The notes under the pieces were generated by a model. The model did no database searches. It saw nothing but the letters and a program-made list of their open reading frames with translations, and had not been told where the DNA came from. Below, in pieces: positions 19,715-27,140 of a stretch of 64,000 bases of DNA. The DNA comes from Sphaerisporangium sp. TRM90804 (GTDB lineage Bacteria; Actinomycetota; Actinomycetes; Streptosporangiales; Streptosporangiaceae): contig NZ_JARWAC010000009.1 in the NCBI RefSeq assembly GCF_029846175.1, positions 62,001 through 126,000 on the forward strand. Direction: 5' to 3'. The translations under genes were made by a program, and so were the position numbers. Position 1 is the first letter of the stretch. Each line of letters opens with the position of its first letter.

Positions 19715-20679
19715 TGATCATCGAAGCGCACGGCCTGCGCAAGACCTTCACCACCAGGCGGGGCCGCGGCAAGCCCGAGCAGGTGGAGGCGGTCAGGGGC
19801 GTCGACCTGTCCGTCGAGGCCGGACACGTCTTCGCCGTGCTCGGCCCGAACGGCGCGGGCAAGACGACCACGATTCGCATGCTCGCCACCCTCATCCCGC
19901 CCACCGCCGGCACCGCCCGGGTCGCCGGCCACGACGTGGCCGCGGAACCCGCCGAGGTCCGCCGCAGCATCGGCTACGTCGGCCAGGGCGGAGGGGTGGA
20001 CGAGAACGCGCCAGGACGCGCCGGGCTCGTCCTGGCCGGGCGGCTCGGCGGCATGACGCGCCGCCGCGCCGAGGAACGCGGCGAGGAGCTGCTGGCCGCC
20101 TTCAACCTGACCGAGCTCGCCGAGCGGCCGATCAGGACGCTGTCGGGCGGCCAGAAGCGCCGCTTCGCGCTGGCCATCGGCCTGGTGAACCGGCCGCCGC
20201 TGCTGTTCCTGGACGAACCGACCTCCGGCCTGGACCCGCAGAACCGGGCCAACCTGTGGGAGGAGGTGCGCTCGTTGCGCGGGCAGGGCACCAGCGTGCT
20301 GCTCACCACCCACTACCTGGAGGAGGCCGACGCCCTGTGCGACCGGCTGGTCATCATCGACCACGGCCTGGTCGTCGCCGAGGGCGCGCCCGAGGAGCTG
20401 AAGAAGCAGGTCGCAGGGGACGTCGTCACCCTCAGACTCCGCCACGGCGACGCCGGGCCCGCCCGAGCCCTGCTGTCGGCCCAGCCGTACGTCCGGGAGG
20501 TCCGCGCCGAGGAGGAGACGCTGCGCGTCTACCTCGACGACGGCGAGCACGGCCTCCCGCCCCTGCTGCGCGCCCTGGAGGACGGCGGCCTGCCGATCCA
20601 GTCCATCTCCCTCGACCGGGCCACCCTGGACGACGTCTTCCTGCGCCACACCGGACGATCCCTCCGCGACGCGGACTGA
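19714..20679 (+). CDS. ABC transporter ATP-binding protein, DrrA-like
   Basis: 321 residues; its ATG overlaps the previous stop (ATGA at 19714-19717), so translation is coupled. Walker A GPNGAGKTT (about 45-53), signature LSGGQKRR (about 145), Walker B LLFLDEPTSGLDPQ, and the C-terminal DVFLRHTGR segment place it in the daunorubicin/DrrA drug-export ATPase subfamily. The Q-loop region is YVGQGGGVDENAPGR. Pairs with the permease 16 bases downstream. Confidence 0.85.
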
Positions 20680-20694
20680 CCGACAGGAACCCCC

Positions 20695-21444
20695 GTGCTC
20701 CGACACACCGCGCTGTTCCTGGACTACGAGCTCAGGCAGACGCTGCGCAACCCCGTGTGGCCGCTGTTCGGCCTGCTGCAGCCGGTGATGTACCTGCTGC
20801 TGTTCGCCCCGCTGGTGGCGAAGACGACCGTCGGCGGCACCATGGCCGACACCCTGAAGCTGTTCACGCCGGGCGTCATGATGATGATCGCGCTGTTCGG
20901 CTCGCTGTTCGTCGGCTTCGGCATGATCAGCGAGATTCGCAACGGCTACCTGGAACGGCTGGCGGTCAGCCCGGCCTGGCGCCCGGCCATCGTGCTCGGC
21001 CGCACCCTGCGCGACATGGTCGTGCTCGTCGTCCAGGCGCTGGTGGTGGTGGCGCTGGCGTGGCTGATGGGCATGCGGGCCAGCGTCCCGGGCCTGGCGG
21101 TGATGCTGCTGTTGATGGCCGCCACCGGCCTGCTGGCCTCGGGGCTCTCGTACGGCATGGCCCTGGCGCTGCGTGACGAGAACGGGATGGGGCAGATCAT
21201 GCAGTTCTTCGCGCTGCCGGTGATCCTGCTCACCGGCATCATGCTGCCCATGTCGCTGGCGCCCGCCTGGATGCAGGCCGTCGCCAACTTCAACCCGCTC
21301 TACCACGCAGTCGAGGCCGGCCGGTCGCTGTTCGACGGCGACTTCGCCGACCCGTCGATCCCGCTGGCCTTCGGCCTCACGCTGGCGCTGGGCGCGCTGA
21401 CGATGACCTGGTCGGTCGCCTCGATGCGCAAGCTGGCAGGCTGA
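20695..21444 (+). CDS. ABC-2 type transporter permease, DrrB-like
   Basis: 249 residues, GTG start. About six membrane segments; the cytoplasmic loop EIRNGYLERLAVSPAWRP (about 79-96) is the conserved ABC-2/DrrB element contacting the ATPase. Completes an export complex with the upstream ATPase. Substrate not known; by analogy with DrrAB a hydrophobic DNA-active drug would fit. Last gene of the four-gene operon beginning at 16484. Confidence 0.85.
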   Translation: MLRHTALFLDYELRQTLRNPVWPLFGLLQPVMYLLLFAPLVAKTTVGGTMADTLKLFTPGVMMMIALFGSLFVGFGMISEIRNGYLERLAVSPAWRPAIVLGRTLRDMVVLVVQALVVVALAWLMGMRASVPGLAVMLLLMAATGLLASGLSYGMALALRDENGMGQIMQFFALPVILLTGIMLPMSLAPAWMQAVANFNPLYHAVEAGRSLFDGDFADPSIPLAFGLTLALGALTMTWSVASMRKLAG

Positions 21445-21557
21445 GGACGGAACGACCGGGCCGGTCGTCCGGCCGGTGTCGAGAACGCGCCGGCCGCTCC
21501 GACCCATCCGCGAGAGGCACCCGGATCCGTGGTGCCGGAACCGTGAGGACCAGTCAC

Positions 21558-21926
21558 GTGAAGTACATGCTCATCATGCAGATGAACCCCGTCGTCTGGG
21601 ACGCCCTTCCGCAGGAGCGGCGCGAGGAGGTGATGAGCGCCCACGAGGGGTTCATCAAGCTCATCCAGGACTCCGGCGAGATGGTCGGCAGCAACGCGCT
21701 CGGCGCGCCCGCCGACAGCGTCACCGTCCGCGGGCGCGAGGGGGGCCCGGCCGTCACCGACGGCCCCTACGCCGAGGCCAAGGAGTACATGGGCGGCTAC
21801 TACCTGGTGGAGTGCGCGAGCAAGGAACGCGCGGTGGAGCTGGCGTCGCTGATCCCCGACACCGGTGTCGACGGCATGGCCGTCGAGGTGCGACCGGTGA
21901 TCTTCTCGACCGGATCGGCCGTGTGA
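21558..21926 (+). CDS. YciI family protein
   Basis: 122 residues from GTG 21558 (KYMLIMQMN start is typical); GTG 21543 is an alternative. YCII-related dimeric ferredoxin-like fold: EGFIKLIQDSGEMVGSNAL and DGPYAEAKEYMGGYYLVEC (about 69-87) are the family hallmarks. In actinomycetes these genes usually sit beside an ECF sigma gene of the DUF6596 type; none is adjacent here, although a remnant of such a sigma gene lies 13 kb away at 35158-35491. Function uncertain. Confidence 0.8.
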   Translation: MKYMLIMQMNPVVWDALPQERREEVMSAHEGFIKLIQDSGEMVGSNALGAPADSVTVRGREGGPAVTDGPYAEAKEYMGGYYLVECASKERAVELASLIPDTGVDGMAVEVRPVIFSTGSAV

Positions 21927-21935
21927 GCACCGGAC

Positions 21936-21966
21936 GGCCCGCGGTCCGGCAGGGGCGCCGCGGGCC
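21936..21966. terminator. Hairpin between convergent genes
   Basis: GGCCCGCGG (21936-21944) pairs perfectly with CCGCGGGCC (21958-21966) across a 13-base loop, midway between the YciI stop and the small membrane gene stop. No T tract, as usual in very GC-rich actinomycetes. Confidence 0.55.
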
Positions 21967-21977
21967 GGCCGAGGCCG

Positions 21978-22211
21978 TCATGACCGCGGCCGGAACAGCT
22001 CGCCCGCGGAGGCGACGGCCAGGCCGAGCACCGCGAGCGTCAGGTTCGCGTACAGCTCGTACCCGGCCAGGGCGTCCACCCGGCTGACGATCTGGCGGTG
22101 GAAGAAGTTCAGGAAGATCCCGAAGAAGGGCTGGGCGGCGAGGTGGTCGATCGCGCCGCTGACGCCCTGCAGCATCATGACGAACCCGATGACCTCGACG
22201 GTCTTTCGCAT
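21978..22211 (-). CDS. Small membrane protein, unknown
   Basis: 77 residues, ATG 22211. Two hydrophobic segments (VIGFVMMLQGVSGAIDHL and ANLTLAVLGLAVASAGELF) around an aromatic, FF-rich stretch (PFFGIFLNFFHR). I do not recognise the family. It is divergent from the histidine kinase gene across 176 bases that hold a long dyad, so the two-component system could regulate it. Confidence 0.55.
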   Translation of the reverse strand: MRKTVEVIGFVMMLQGVSGAIDHLAAQPFFGIFLNFFHRQIVSRVDALAGYELYANLTLAVLGLAVASAGELFRPRS

Positions 22212-22297
22212 GCCCGAACGCTAGAAGCCGGGGCCGCGGCGGCGGATCGGCCGCCGGGATGGACGGCGGCGACCATGGTGGCCGCTCGGGGACGTGC

Positions 22298-22338
22298 GCC
22301 GATACCGAGGTAGCGGGCGCCGCGACTTCGGTATCGGC
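22298..22338. promoter_or_regulatory. Long inverted repeat upstream of the histidine kinase
   Basis: GCCGATACCGA (22298-22308) is exactly mirrored by TCGGTATCGGC (22328-22338) around a 19-base spacer. It ends 49 bases before the kinase start and lies in the divergent gap to the small membrane gene. A binding site for the adjacent response regulator or another dimeric regulator is likely. Confidence 0.6.
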
Positions 22339-22387
22339 GGTGCTCGGGACGGGTGCCGGAGGCTCGCGGGGTCCGTAGGCTCGGGGC

Positions 22388-23530
22388 GTGAACGCCTCCG
22401 CCTCGCGGCGCGGCCCGCGCGACTGGGCCGTGGACGTCGCCCTGTTCCTGCTCGCCGCCTTCTACGGGCTGGTGATGACCGTCATCCGCGTCGAGGAGGG
22501 GCAGCTGCCGCCGCAGTGGCTCTTCAACCTCGACCAGGTCGCCGGCGTGCTGGGCTGCGCCGCGCTGTGGCTGCGCCGCCGGTGGCCGGTCGGGCTGGCC
22601 GTGGTGCTGCTGGCGCTGTCGACCTTCTCCGAGCTGGTGGCCGGGGCGATGCTGGTGGCGCTGTTCACGGTCGGGGTGCACCGGTCGCCGCGCACCGGCT
22701 TCGTCGTCTACGCGCTGAGCGTGCTGTCGGCGCTGGTCTACGCGGTGGTGCGCCCCGAGCCCGATGTCCCGGGCGTCCTGCTGGTGCTGTTCGGCGTCGC
22801 GGTCCAGGGCGCGATGGTCGGCTGGGGGCTGTTCGTGCAGCACCGGCGCCGGCTGGTGGTGTCGCTGCGCGACCGCGCGGCGCGCGCCGAGACCGAGGCG
22901 CGCCTGCGCGCCGAGCAGGCCCAGCACCGCGCCCGCGAGCAGATCGCCCGTGAGATGCACGACGTGCTGGGCCACCGGCTGTCGCTGCTCAGCGTGCACG
23001 CCGGCGCGCTGGAGTACCGTCCCGGCGCCCCGCCCGAGGACGTCGTCCGCGCCGCCAAGGTGATCCGCGAGAGCGCCCACCAGGCGCTGCAGGATCTGCG
23101 CGAGGTCATCGGCGTGCTGCGGGCTCCGGTCGGCGAACTGCCGCAGCCGACCTTCGCCGACGTCCACCAGCTCGTCGCCGAGTCCGCCCGGGCCGGCATG
23201 CGGGTCGGCCTGCGCGAGGAGACCGGCGGCGCCGTCCCCGACGGCGTCGGCCGCACGACCTACCGCATCGTGCAGGAGGCCCTGACCAACGCCCGCAAAC
23301 ACGCCCCCGGCGCCGAGGTGAGCGTCCGCGTGGCGGGCGCCCCGGGCCGCGGGCTGAGCGTGGAGATCGGCAACACCGCCCCCGCCGGGGCCGGGGCCGC
23401 CGGGACGGGCGCCGGCCAGGGCCTGGCAGGCCTGGCCGAGCGGGTCGCGCTGGCCGAGGGGCGGCTGGAGCACGGGCCCACCGCCGCGGGCGGGTGGCGG
23501 CTGGCGGCCTGGCTACCGTGGACGGCATGA
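22388..23530 (+). CDS. Two-component sensor histidine kinase (HisKA_3, NarL-partner type)
   Basis: 380 residues, GTG start. Four to five N-terminal membrane segments (about 15-160), a coiled stretch, then the H box AREMHDVLGHRLSLL-type segment (EMHDVLGHRLS, phosphorylated H191), and a HATPase domain with TNARKHAPGAEV and GQGLAGLAERVALAEG. With no extracellular domain, the signal is probably sensed in or near the membrane, as in DesK/LiaS-like kinases. The stop overlaps the regulator start (ATGA). Confidence 0.85.
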   Translation: MNASASRRGPRDWAVDVALFLLAAFYGLVMTVIRVEEGQLPPQWLFNLDQVAGVLGCAALWLRRRWPVGLAVVLLALSTFSELVAGAMLVALFTVGVHRSPRTGFVVYALSVLSALVYAVVRPEPDVPGVLLVLFGVAVQGAMVGWGLFVQHRRRLVVSLRDRAARAETEARLRAEQAQHRAREQIAREMHDVLGHRLSLLSVHAGALEYRPGAPPEDVVRAAKVIRESAHQALQDLREVIGVLRAPVGELPQPTFADVHQLVAESARAGMRVGLREETGGAVPDGVGRTTYRIVQEALTNARKHAPGAEVSVRVAGAPGRGLSVEIGNTAPAGAGAAGTGAGQGLAGLAERVALAEGRLEHGPTAAGGWRLAAWLPWTA

Positions 23531-24210
23531 CCACCCCGGAGCCTCGCGCGGTCACCGTGCTGATCGTCGACGACGACCCGCTGGTACGCGCCGGGCTGGC
23601 GATGATGCTCGGCGGCGACCCCGAGATCCGCGTGGTCGCCGAGGCGGGCGACGGCGCCCAGGTGCCGCCCCTGGTCGACCGGTTCGCCCCCGACGTGGTG
23701 CTGATGGACGTCAAGATGCCGGTGGTCGACGGCCTGGCCGCCACCGAGGCCCTGCGCGCCCGCCGCGACGCCCCCGAGGTCATCATGCTGACCACGTTCG
23801 ACGCCGACGAGCACGTGCTCCGGGCGCTGCGCGCCGGCGCCGCCGGGTTCCTGCTGAAGGACACCCCGCCCGGGGAGATCGTGGCCGCCGTGCGCCAGGT
23901 CGCCCTCGGCCATCCGGTGCTGTCCCCCGCCGTGACCCGCCGGCTGATCGCCCGGGTGGCCGGCACCGACGACGACCGGCGCCGCGCCCACGCCAGCGAC
24001 CGCCTCGCCGTGTTGAACGCCCGTGAACGCGAGGTGGCGGTGGGCGTCGGCGAGGGGCGGTCCAACGCCCAGATCGGAGCCGTGCTGCACCTCAGCGTCC
24101 CGACGGTGAAGACGCACGTGTCCAGCATCCTGGCCAAGCTGGACCTCAACAACCGCGTCCAGATCGCCCTTCTCGCCCATGACGCGGGTCTGCTGGGCGA
24201 GCCGGAGTGA
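23527..24210 (+). CDS. NarL/LuxR-family response regulator
   Basis: 227 residues from ATG 23527, overlapping the kinase stop by four bases. Receiver domain with acidic pocket DDD (15-17), phospho-acceptor D61 in LMDVKMP, and K in FLLKDTPP; C-terminal LuxR HTH LNAREREVAVGVGEGRSNAQ then LHLSVPTVKTHVSSILAKL. Cognate partner of the kinase upstream. The dyad at 22298-22338 is a candidate site. Confidence 0.9.
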   Translation: MTTPEPRAVTVLIVDDDPLVRAGLAMMLGGDPEIRVVAEAGDGAQVPPLVDRFAPDVVLMDVKMPVVDGLAATEALRARRDAPEVIMLTTFDADEHVLRALRAGAAGFLLKDTPPGEIVAAVRQVALGHPVLSPAVTRRLIARVAGTDDDRRRAHASDRLAVLNAREREVAVGVGEGRSNAQIGAVLHLSVPTVKTHVSSILAKLDLNNRVQIALLAHDAGLLGEPE

Positions 24211-24323
24211 GGGCGCCGCGAGCGGCCGGTCCCCGGCGATCCGGCCGGCCCTGATGGGGGGACGCGGCTGACTGGGAGTGGCACACCCTCCTCACCACGA
24301 CAAATACCACTTACCGTTGTCAA

Positions 24324-25178
24324 ATGGACAGCGACAACCTGCTGGGCCAGTTCCTTCGAGCCCGGCGCAATGTCACCACTCCACAAGAGGCGGGGATGGT
24401 CTCCTCCAGGCCCCGCCGGACCCCCGGCCTGCGCCGGGAAGAGGTCGCGCTGCTGGCGGGGGTCAGCAACGACTACTACATCCGGCTGGAGCAGGGGCGT
24501 GAGCGCAACCCCTCCGACCAGGTGCTGAGCGCTCTCGCCCAGGCCCTCAACCTCGACTTCGACGGCGTCGAGCACCTGTACCGGCTCGCCCATCCCGGCG
24601 TGCGGCGACCGGACACCGGCGACCTGCCGGAGCAGGTCAGCCCCAGCCTCGTCCGGCTGATGAGGAGCTGGCAGAACAGCCCCGCCTTCGTGGTGGGCCG
24701 ATGGATGGACGTCCTGGCGAGCAACCCGCTGGCCGACGCCCTGTACGGAGGGCTGTCGCACACCGACAACTGCCTGCGAATGATCTTCCTCAGCCCGGTG
24801 TCGCACGACTTCTACGGCGACTGGGAGAAGGCGGCGTCCGCCAAGACCGCCGCCCTGCGCCAGGCGGTGGGCGCCCACCCCCACGACAGGGTGCTGGCCG
24901 GCCTCGTGGCGGAGCTCTCCGAGAAGAGCGAGGAGTTCCGCCGCCTGTGGGAGCGCCACGACGTGCGGTCCAGGGTCAACGAGGTCAAGGCCTTCCATCA
25001 CCAGCAGGTCGGCAGGATGAGCCTGACCTGGGAGGTCTTCACCGTCAGCGGCGCCCCGGGCCAGCAGCTCCACGTCATGTCCGCCGTCCCGGACGGCACC
25101 TCGGAGCGGGCCCTGGCGACCCTGGGCGACATCGTCGACGGGACCGTGCCCGACCCCCACGACGTCCTGCTCGGCTGA
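24324..25178 (+). CDS. XRE-family regulator with MmyB-like ligand domain
   Basis: 284 residues, ATG 24324. N-terminal Xre helix-turn-helix with the family signature RRTPGLRREEVALLAGVS then YYIRLEQGRERNPS (about 30-65), followed by the MmyB-type PAS-like ligand domain (WMDVLASNPLADALYGG near 128-144; C-terminal GQQLHVMSAVPDGTSERAL). Such regulators commonly control an adjacent short-chain dehydrogenase or antibiotic-related gene; no such partner is next to it. The leader has GACAA...TTGTC flanking 13 bases just before the start, a possible own operator. Confidence 0.85.
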   Translation: MDSDNLLGQFLRARRNVTTPQEAGMVSSRPRRTPGLRREEVALLAGVSNDYYIRLEQGRERNPSDQVLSALAQALNLDFDGVEHLYRLAHPGVRRPDTGDLPEQVSPSLVRLMRSWQNSPAFVVGRWMDVLASNPLADALYGGLSHTDNCLRMIFLSPVSHDFYGDWEKAASAKTAALRQAVGAHPHDRVLAGLVAELSEKSEEFRRLWERHDVRSRVNEVKAFHHQQVGRMSLTWEVFTVSGAPGQQLHVMSAVPDGTSERALATLGDIVDGTVPDPHDVLLG

Positions 25179-25183
25179 GCGCC

Positions 25184-25203
25184 CCGGCACTCACCCGTGC
25201 CGG
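25184..25203. terminator. Bidirectional hairpin between convergent genes
   Basis: CCGGCAC (25184-25190) pairs with GTGCCGG (25197-25203), lying between the XRE stop and overlapping the last codons of the minus-strand serine hydrolase. Likely shared terminator. Confidence 0.5.
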
Positions 25204-26093
25204 AGGCTGTCGCGCAGCTTGCGCGCGACGTGCGCCATGAGGGCCTCGGCTCCGGGCTGGCTGATGGCCGGCACCCGCGACTCGGTGAGCACGGCGATCG
25301 CGAAGGCCTGGCCGTCGGCGTGTTCCACGACGCCGATCTCGTGGCGCAGGTTGAGCAGCGTCCCGGTCTTGGAGGACCACCTGGAGGCGTCGGAGCTGAA
25401 ATCGGGCGCCAGCCGCTGCCGCAGGACGTTGGCGGCCATGAGCGTGCGCACCCCCTCGGCGACGCCGGGGTCGATCGCGGACGGGGTCCACAGTGCCTGC
25501 AGGAGGTCGGCGAACGCCCGCGCGGAACCGGAGTTGGCCCGGGTCATGTCGAGCTGCGGGATGTGATGCCCCCGTCCGGCCGTGCCCGCTTCGATGGCGA
25601 GGAAGTGGGCGAGGTGGGCCTCGGCGGGGTCCAGGCGCTCGGCCGGGGTCTCGGCGAGCTCGCCGATGGTGTGGCGCACGGTGATGCCGCCCAGCCCGAG
25701 CGTGTGCATCAGGGCGGAGACCTCTGCGGGCGGGGTGAGCGCGAACAACGCGTCGGCCGCGGTGCTGTCGCTGACGGCGGTGCTGAGGTAGAGCAGGTCC
25801 TCGACGGCGATCCGGGCCGGGTGCCGGAACCTGCTCAGGCCGGTGGGCCCCGGGGTGGTGACCCTCCCGGGCTGCACCACGATGGCCGTGGCGCCGTCGA
25901 GCTCGCCCCTGCGGACGCGGTCGAGCGTCGCGACGGCGAGCGGGATCTTCACCAGCGAGGCGCTCGGGAGCTCCAGTTCCGGCTCGATGCCGACCTCCTC
26001 GCCGGAGTGCAGGTCGCGGACCAGGAACGACCCGCTCAGCCCGGCGTCGTCGAGCTCCCCCCGGAGCTCGCGGATCAGGCTCTCGACCTTGAT
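25191..26093 (-). CDS. Class A beta-lactamase-like serine hydrolase, apparent ATC start
   Basis: 300 residues if begun at ATC 26093, which lies four bases after GGAGGGG and exactly where the family normally begins (KVESLIREL after the initiator). No ATG/GTG/TTG fits at this place; the next usual start upstream in frame is GTG 26147, which would overlap the lysR end further. SxxK is SLVK (S46, K49), the second motif is SDS (108-110) where class A enzymes have SDN, and KTGT is near 238; the ExxLN omega-loop motif of true class A enzymes is not apparent. No signal peptide, so it is cytoplasmic or exported unusually. It overlaps the 3' end of the LysR gene by 19 bases, so the two are coupled. Confidence 0.75.
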   Translation of the reverse strand: MKVESLIRELRGELDDAGLSGSFLVRDLHSGEEVGIEPELELPSASLVKIPLAVATLDRVRRGELDGATAIVVQPGRVTTPGPTGLSRFRHPARIAVEDLLYLSTAVSDSTAADALFALTPPAEVSALMHTLGLGGITVRHTIGELAETPAERLDPAEAHLAHFLAIEAGTAGRGHHIPQLDMTRANSGSARAFADLLQALWTPSAIDPGVAEGVRTLMAANVLRQRLAPDFSSDASRWSSKTGTLLNLRHEIGVVEHADGQAFAIAVLTESRVPAISQPGAEALMAHVARKLRDSLRHG

Positions 26094-26983
26094 GGCGCCC
26101 CTCCGTCCCGCTCCTCTGCGCCCAGGCAGCGGGCGATCGCCCGCCACAGCCCCGTCCGTATGCGCTCGGCGTCCTCCCCCACGGCGGCCGCGACCTCGAA
26201 GCCGCGCACGAGATGGACCTCGCCGACCGGCCGCCAGTGTAGCCGCAGGTCCTCGGCCTGCCTGGCCGAGCACAGCAGCAGATCGGCCGAGCCGAGCACC
26301 TCCGCGGCGGCGGCGGTGAGCGTGGCCGCGACGGCGACCTGGGCGGGTTGCAGGCCGACGGAGTCCCGGAGCCGGAACAGGCGGTCGCGTACGTGCGGCA
26401 CGTCGTCCTCGGGCTGGATCCAGACGCGGCCCCTGCGCGACGACCGCGCGGTCCGGCCGGCGCGCAGGGTCTCGATGTAGACCGCGGGCACCGGGAGATC
26501 CGCCGTGCCGGCGAGCCCGAGCGGCACTGACCAGGCCGCGTCGCCGGGCGGCACCGCCGTGAGGGCGGCGCGGACCTCGCGAGACCTCGCGAGCTGCGCC
26601 CGTTCGGCGGGCGCGGCGGCGTGGAAGTCGAGGTAGACGCCGTTGCGCCGGGCCTCGGCGTCCAGGAGCGCGAGGTCGCGGACGGTGCACACATCGGGGA
26701 CGGCCAGGCGCAGCGGGCTGAGCTTGGCGCGCTCCGCCTCGTGCTCCATGTCGTCGGCCAGGCGGACGAGGCGCTTGGCCGACGGCAGCATGTCGCGGCC
26801 GAAGTGCGTGAGCAGCGCCCCGCGCGACGACCGGTCGAACAGCCGCTCCCCCAGGTGCTTCTCCAGGGCGGCGATCCGGCGGCTCGCGACCGACTGCGGC
26901 ACGCGCGTGGCCGCCGCGCCCTCGGTGAAGCTGCCGCGCTCGCTCACGTTGACGAACGCTCTCCAGGCGCCGAGGACGTCCAC
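26075..26983 (-). CDS. LysR-family regulator adjoining beta-lactamase genes
   Basis: 302 residues, ATG 26983. N-terminal HTH: WRAFVNVSERGSFTEGAAAT then RVPQSVASRRIAALEKHLGE (about 6-46), with the LysR effector domain behind. In actinomycetes LysR genes beside class A beta-lactamase genes act like AmpR/BlaA regulators. A 70-bp control region starting 11 bases upstream of this start (26994-27063) is repeated in front of the second beta-lactamase gene at 30681-30750, which suggests that this protein controls both. Confidence 0.85.
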   Translation of the reverse strand: MDVLGAWRAFVNVSERGSFTEGAAATRVPQSVASRRIAALEKHLGERLFDRSSRGALLTHFGRDMLPSAKRLVRLADDMEHEAERAKLSPLRLAVPDVCTVRDLALLDAEARRNGVYLDFHAAAPAERAQLARSREVRAALTAVPPGDAAWSVPLGLAGTADLPVPAVYIETLRAGRTARSSRRGRVWIQPEDDVPHVRDRLFRLRDSVGLQPAQVAVAATLTAAAAEVLGSADLLLCSARQAEDLRLHWRPVGEVHLVRGFEVAAAVGEDAERIRTGLWRAIARCLGAEERDGGAPSRSRA

Positions 26984-26993
26984 GACGCAACAC

Positions 26994-27063
26994 TATGCCA
27001 TTTCAGCATTAACTCCGCTATTTGCACCTTTGACGGCATCGACCGTCGGCGCACGTCCGCCCG
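26994..27063. promoter_or_regulatory. LysR/beta-lactamase control region, copy 1
   Basis: About 80% identical over 70 bases to copy 2 at 30681-30750 (56 of 70 by eye). It contains TGCCATTTCAGCA, a T-N11-A LysR motif with TGC/GCA arms, and GACGGCATCGACCGTC, a dyad in this copy. Both copies also share TTTGACGG, a possible -35 element reading rightward. Copy 1 lies immediately upstream of lysR. Confidence 0.75.
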
Positions 27064-27140
27064 AGGCCTTCGGGGTGGGGGCCGCCGGTGCGTACCGGAC
27101 ACGGCTCCGGTGCGCACCGGCGGGTCTCCCGCCGCGCCGC

